Shown piece by piece: positions 61,572 to 64,000 of a stretch of 64,000 nucleotides of DNA. Source of the DNA: Kitasatospora fiedleri (GTDB lineage Bacteria; Actinomycetota; Actinomycetes; Streptomycetales; Streptomycetaceae); the NCBI RefSeq assembly GCF_948472415.1, contig NZ_OX419519.1, forward strand, positions 7,717,001 to 7,781,000, given 5' to 3'. The position numbers and the translations under genes were made by a program. Positions within the stretch are counted from its first letter, which is position 1; every line of letters begins with the position of its first letter. Below the pieces are notes generated by a model. That model searched no databases. It was not told where the DNA came from and worked only from the letters and a program-made list of their open reading frames with translations.

Positions 61572-62885
61572 TCAGTTCTCCTCGGCGGGAGTCGGGCCCT
61601 GCGGGCGGTTGGTCAGGATCAGGTGGCCGACGGCCGTGTTGGACGCCGGCACGTGGTAGAAGCGGTGCTCGACGTCCACGGCGCCGCCGTCGTCCACGTC
61701 GCTCAGCGCGCCGCGCGCGATCAGCCACATCACCAGCTCGATGCCCTCCGAGCCGGCCTCCTCCACGTACTCCAGGTGCGGCACCCGGGCCAGGCCCGCC
61801 GGGTCGGCGACCAGCCGGTCCAGGAACGCGTTGTCCCACTCCCGGTTGATCAACCCGGCGCGCGGGCCCTGGAGCTGGTGGCTCATCCCGCCGGTGCCCC
61901 AGACCTGCACGTCCAGCGGGCGCGGGTACGACTCGATCGCCCGGCGCAGCGCCCGGCCCAGCTCGAAGCAGCGGGCCCCCGACGGCACCGGGTACTGCAC
62001 CACGTTCACGTGCAGCGGGATCACCCTGCACGGCCAGCGCTCCACCTCGCCGAACATCAGCGACAGCGGCACGGTCAGCCCGTGGTCGACCGGCATCTCG
62101 TTGGCCAGGGTGAGGTCGAAGTCGTCCTGGATCAGGCAGTGCGCGAGGTGCGCGGCCAGCTCCGGGTCGCCCTCGACGCCGGGCACCGGGCGCGGGCCGT
62201 AGCCCTCGTCGGCGGTCGGGTAGGCGGCGCCGGTGCCCAGCACGAAGGTCGGGATCAGCGAGAGGTCGAAGGCGCTGGCGTGGTCGTTGTAGACCAGCAC
62301 CACCACGTCCGGGACGTGCGCGGCGGCCCACCGCCGGGAGTGCTCGTACCCGGCGAACACCGGCCGCCAGTACGGCTCCCCGGTCCTGCCGTGGTCCAGC
62401 GCGGCGCCGATCGCCGGGACGTGCGAGGTGAACACGGCGGCCGAGACGGCGGCGTGCTCGGCGGGCGGCGCCTGGTCGGCGTGCGCGGCCTCCAGCACGG
62501 CGTGGTCGATCCGGCTGCCCGAGGCGGTGGCCGAGCGGCCGCCGGAGACCATCATCTCCCGGTACTCCCGCTCGGTCATGCCGGTCATCGAGCCCGCCAT
62601 CTGCTGGAACGACAGCCCCAGCGTGGCACCCCACTTGGCGAGGAAGTAGATGTTCCCGCCCTCGCGCACCGCCGCGTTCAGGTCCCGCTCCAGCAGCGCC
62701 CGCCTCTGCTCCTCGCGCAGCGGCCAGGCGTCCAGGTAGCCGCGCTCGTCGGCCAGGTACGCGGCCCGGTTCTCGGCCGTCATCAGCGACATGCAGAACT
62801 GGTTGAGGTGGTAGCCGCGGGCGGACTGCTCGGCGTCGAAGATCGTGGTGCCGGGGACGAGCCGGTAGCTTCGGTCCAGTGCCAT
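61572..62885 (-). CDS. Fused protocatechuate 4,5-dioxygenase (LigA-LigB) or gallate dioxygenase
   Basis: 437 aa, extradiol type II ring-cleavage enzyme. Residues 1-115 match the LigA (alpha) subunit (FDAEQSARGYHLNQFCMSLM, YLDAWPLREEQRRALLERD, GGNIYFLAKWGATLGLSFQQMAGSMTGM). Residues about 140-425 match LigB (beta): AVFTSHVPAIG and YNDHASAFDL supply His iron ligands and WGTGGMSHQL the Glu/His region. Alpha and beta are separate in Sphingobium LigAB but fused in gallate dioxygenases, so gallate is a real alternative substrate. ATG at 62885, 5 bp after the LigI stop. Confidence 0.87.
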   Translation of the reverse strand: MALDRSYRLVPGTTIFDAEQSARGYHLNQFCMSLMTAENRAAYLADERGYLDAWPLREEQRRALLERDLNAAVREGGNIYFLAKWGATLGLSFQQMAGSMTGMTEREYREMMVSGGRSATASGSRIDHAVLEAAHADQAPPAEHAAVSAAVFTSHVPAIGAALDHGRTGEPYWRPVFAGYEHSRRWAAAHVPDVVVLVYNDHASAFDLSLIPTFVLGTGAAYPTADEGYGPRPVPGVEGDPELAAHLAHCLIQDDFDLTLANEMPVDHGLTVPLSLMFGEVERWPCRVIPLHVNVVQYPVPSGARCFELGRALRRAIESYPRPLDVQVWGTGGMSHQLQGPRAGLINREWDNAFLDRLVADPAGLARVPHLEYVEEAGSEGIELVMWLIARGALSDVDDGGAVDVEHRFYHVPASNTAVGHLILTNRPQGPTPAEEN

Positions 62886-62889
62886 GCCG

Positions 62890-63810
62890 TCAACTCCCTT
62901 CGTTCTCGGGCCAGTACAGGCGGTTCGGGTTGTCCACCAGGAGCCGCCGGCGCAGTTCGGGGGTGGGCGCGACGTGCGGCAGGAAGTCGACCAGCAGGCC
63001 GTCGTCCGGCATGTGGTCCTTCAGGTTGGGGTGCGGCCAGTCGGTGCCCCACAGCACCCGGTCGGGGAACTCCTCGACCACCCGGCGGGCGAACGGCACC
63101 ACGTCCCGGTACGCGGCCCGCTCGCCGTCCAGCGCGGGCGGGCCGGTCAGCGAGAGCCGCTCCGGGCAGCTGACCTTGCACCAGATGTCGTCCCTGGCCC
63201 GCAGGAAGGACAGGAACTCGGCGAACTCCGGCCCGTCCGGGTCCTTGGAGACGTCCGGGCGGCCCAGGTGGTCGACCACCAACGGCACCGGAACGGAGAG
63301 GAAGAACTCGCGCAGCCCGGCGAGGTCGGCGGCCTCGAAGTACAGCACCACGTGCCAGCCCAGCGGGGCGATCCGCGCCACCACGTCCCACAGGTCCGCG
63401 CGCGGGGTGACGTCCACCAGGCGGCGGACGAAGTTGAACCGCACCCCGCGCACCCCCGCCTCGTGCAGCTCGCGCAGCTCCGCGTCCGAGATGCCGGGCC
63501 GCACCGTCGCCACGCCGCGCGCCCGGCCGTCCGACCGGCGCAGTGCGTCCAGCAGGGCGCGGTTGTCGCCGCCGTGGCAGGTCGCCTGGACGATCACGTT
63601 GCGGGCGAAGCCCAGGTGGTCGCGGAGGGCGAACAGCTGCTCGGCGGAGGCGTCGCACGGGGTGTACTTGCGCTCGGGCGCGTACGGGAACTCGGCGGCC
63701 GGGCCGAACACGTGGCAGTGCGCGTCCACCGCGCCCGCGGGGAGGTCGAGTTCGGGGCGGCCGGGGGAGGGATGCCAGTCCAGCCAGCCCGGGGTCTTCT
63801 GCTGTTTCAT
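62890..63810 (-). CDS. ligI: 2-pyrone-4,6-dicarboxylate hydrolase (LigI-like)
   Basis: 306 aa amidohydrolase-2 member. VDAHCHVFGPAAEFPYAPERKYTP, IVQATCHGGDNRALLDALR, GVRGVRFNFVRRLVD, LVVDHLGRPDVSK and RVLWGTDWPHPNLKDHMPDDG match the LigI lactonase signature (catalytic Asp in GTDWPHP). It opens the pyrone ring to 4-oxalomesaconate. ATG at 63810, 5 bp after the LigK stop; upstream of LigAB. Confidence 0.9.
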   Translation of the reverse strand: MKQQKTPGWLDWHPSPGRPELDLPAGAVDAHCHVFGPAAEFPYAPERKYTPCDASAEQLFALRDHLGFARNVIVQATCHGGDNRALLDALRRSDGRARGVATVRPGISDAELRELHEAGVRGVRFNFVRRLVDVTPRADLWDVVARIAPLGWHVVLYFEAADLAGLREFFLSVPVPLVVDHLGRPDVSKDPDGPEFAEFLSFLRARDDIWCKVSCPERLSLTGPPALDGERAAYRDVVPFARRVVEEFPDRVLWGTDWPHPNLKDHMPDDGLLVDFLPHVAPTPELRRRLLVDNPNRLYWPENEGS

Positions 63811-63815
63811 GGTGA

Positions 63816-64000
63816 TCAGTCCTCGTAGCGCAGGCCGAGCGCGGCCAGCGGGCCGCGCATCGCGTACATGTCCAGGCCGAGCTCGCCCGCGCGCAGCCGC
63901 TCGCGCTTGCCCGCCTCGTTCTCCTCGCGCCGCGCGGACGCCTCGGCGGTCCCGGCGGCCCGCTCGCGCGGCACCACCACCACGCCGTCCGCGTCCGCCA
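63816..64000 (-). CDS. ligK: 4-carboxy-4-hydroxy-2-oxoadipate aldolase (LigK-like), C-terminal part (5' end outside window)
   Basis: The last 61 residues are visible: ADADGVVVVPRERAAGTAEA, then SARREENEAGKRERLRAGEL and GLDMYAMRGPLAALGLRYED before TGA (63818-63816). DGVVVVP and the C-terminal helix are typical of the RraA-like HMG/CHA aldolases that split the last intermediate to pyruvate and oxaloacetate. The metal and substrate residues lie upstream, outside the window. Confidence 0.8.
   Translation of the reverse strand, partial: ADADGVVVVPRERAAGTAEASARREENEAGKRERLRAGELGLDMYAMRGPLAALGLRYED

Overview
The window is very GC-rich actinobacterial DNA with GTG starts, GGAGG-type ribosome sites, coupled ATGA/GTGA overlaps, Tat and lipoprotein exports, and many TetR, MarR and MmyB-type regulators. 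A perfect CebR box (TGGGAGCGCTCCCA) sits in front of a GH12 cellulase gene. Streptomyces or Kitasatospora is the likely source. All calls come from reading the sequence; no database search was run.

Layout. 1-8 kb, minus strand: a secreted GH12 endoglucanase (cut by the window edge), then a peptide-uptake operon of binding lipoprotein, two permeases, a fused double ATPase and an M19 dipeptidase. A 22-residue leader peptide of the actinobacterial RRHxDL...LCR type precedes it. 8.4-20.8 kb: exported enzymes (HNH nuclease, Tat-type alpha/beta hydrolase, PhoD phosphatase, a very large M4+M28 double metalloprotease), signal peptidase I, a cupin, a GNAT-like protein, an XRE regulator and a phosphotransferase-like gene. 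21-23.8 kb: an atypical stretch with two unknown genes and a cN-I type 5'-nucleotidase. 23.9-28.3 kb: a MarR regulator divergent from a four-gene catabolic operon (SDR, amidohydrolase, acyl-CoA ligase, MaoC hydratase), with a perfect 12-bp dyad between them.

29.0-36.4 kb is a nest of mobile DNA. A Uma2-type gene is split by a 6.86-kb ISL3-like element with 41-bp imperfect terminal repeats. That element's transposase gene is itself split by a 4.4-kb element carrying two large tyrosine recombinases (Tn554 TnpA/TnpB-like) and an unknown cargo gene. The last 23 transposase codons lie 4.4 kb away, at 35140-35211.

36.4-46.97 kb: a small two-gene pair, an amidase, a TetR regulator and a seven-gene operon (CocE-type hydrolase, complete second peptide/nickel-type ABC transporter, DUF3237 protein). 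CAACGTT-containing boxes lie in both promoter regions. 47-56.2 kb: redox and regulatory genes, including three TetR genes, an MmyB-type regulator divergent from a quinone-reductase-like flavoprotein, and an FAD monooxygenase. Two promoter regions carry striking operators. 56.9-58.2 kb: a broken IS5-type element with an extra ORF, next to the tail of a wall-anchored protein. 58.2-64 kb: a cupin, a secreted protein, and a minus-strand operon for protocatechuate (or gallate) 4,5-cleavage: aldo/keto reductase, LigC, fused LigAB, LigI and the end of LigK.

Quality warning: at least eight single-base losses, always -1 and always in C/G-rich stretches, break otherwise intact genes (at about 9.80, 11.13, 18.4-18.6 (three), 19.07, 28.57 and 45.48 kb). 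These look like sequencing or assembly errors rather than true pseudogenes. The nonsense codons in the mobile elements (32445, 33849, 57310) are a different class and may be real.
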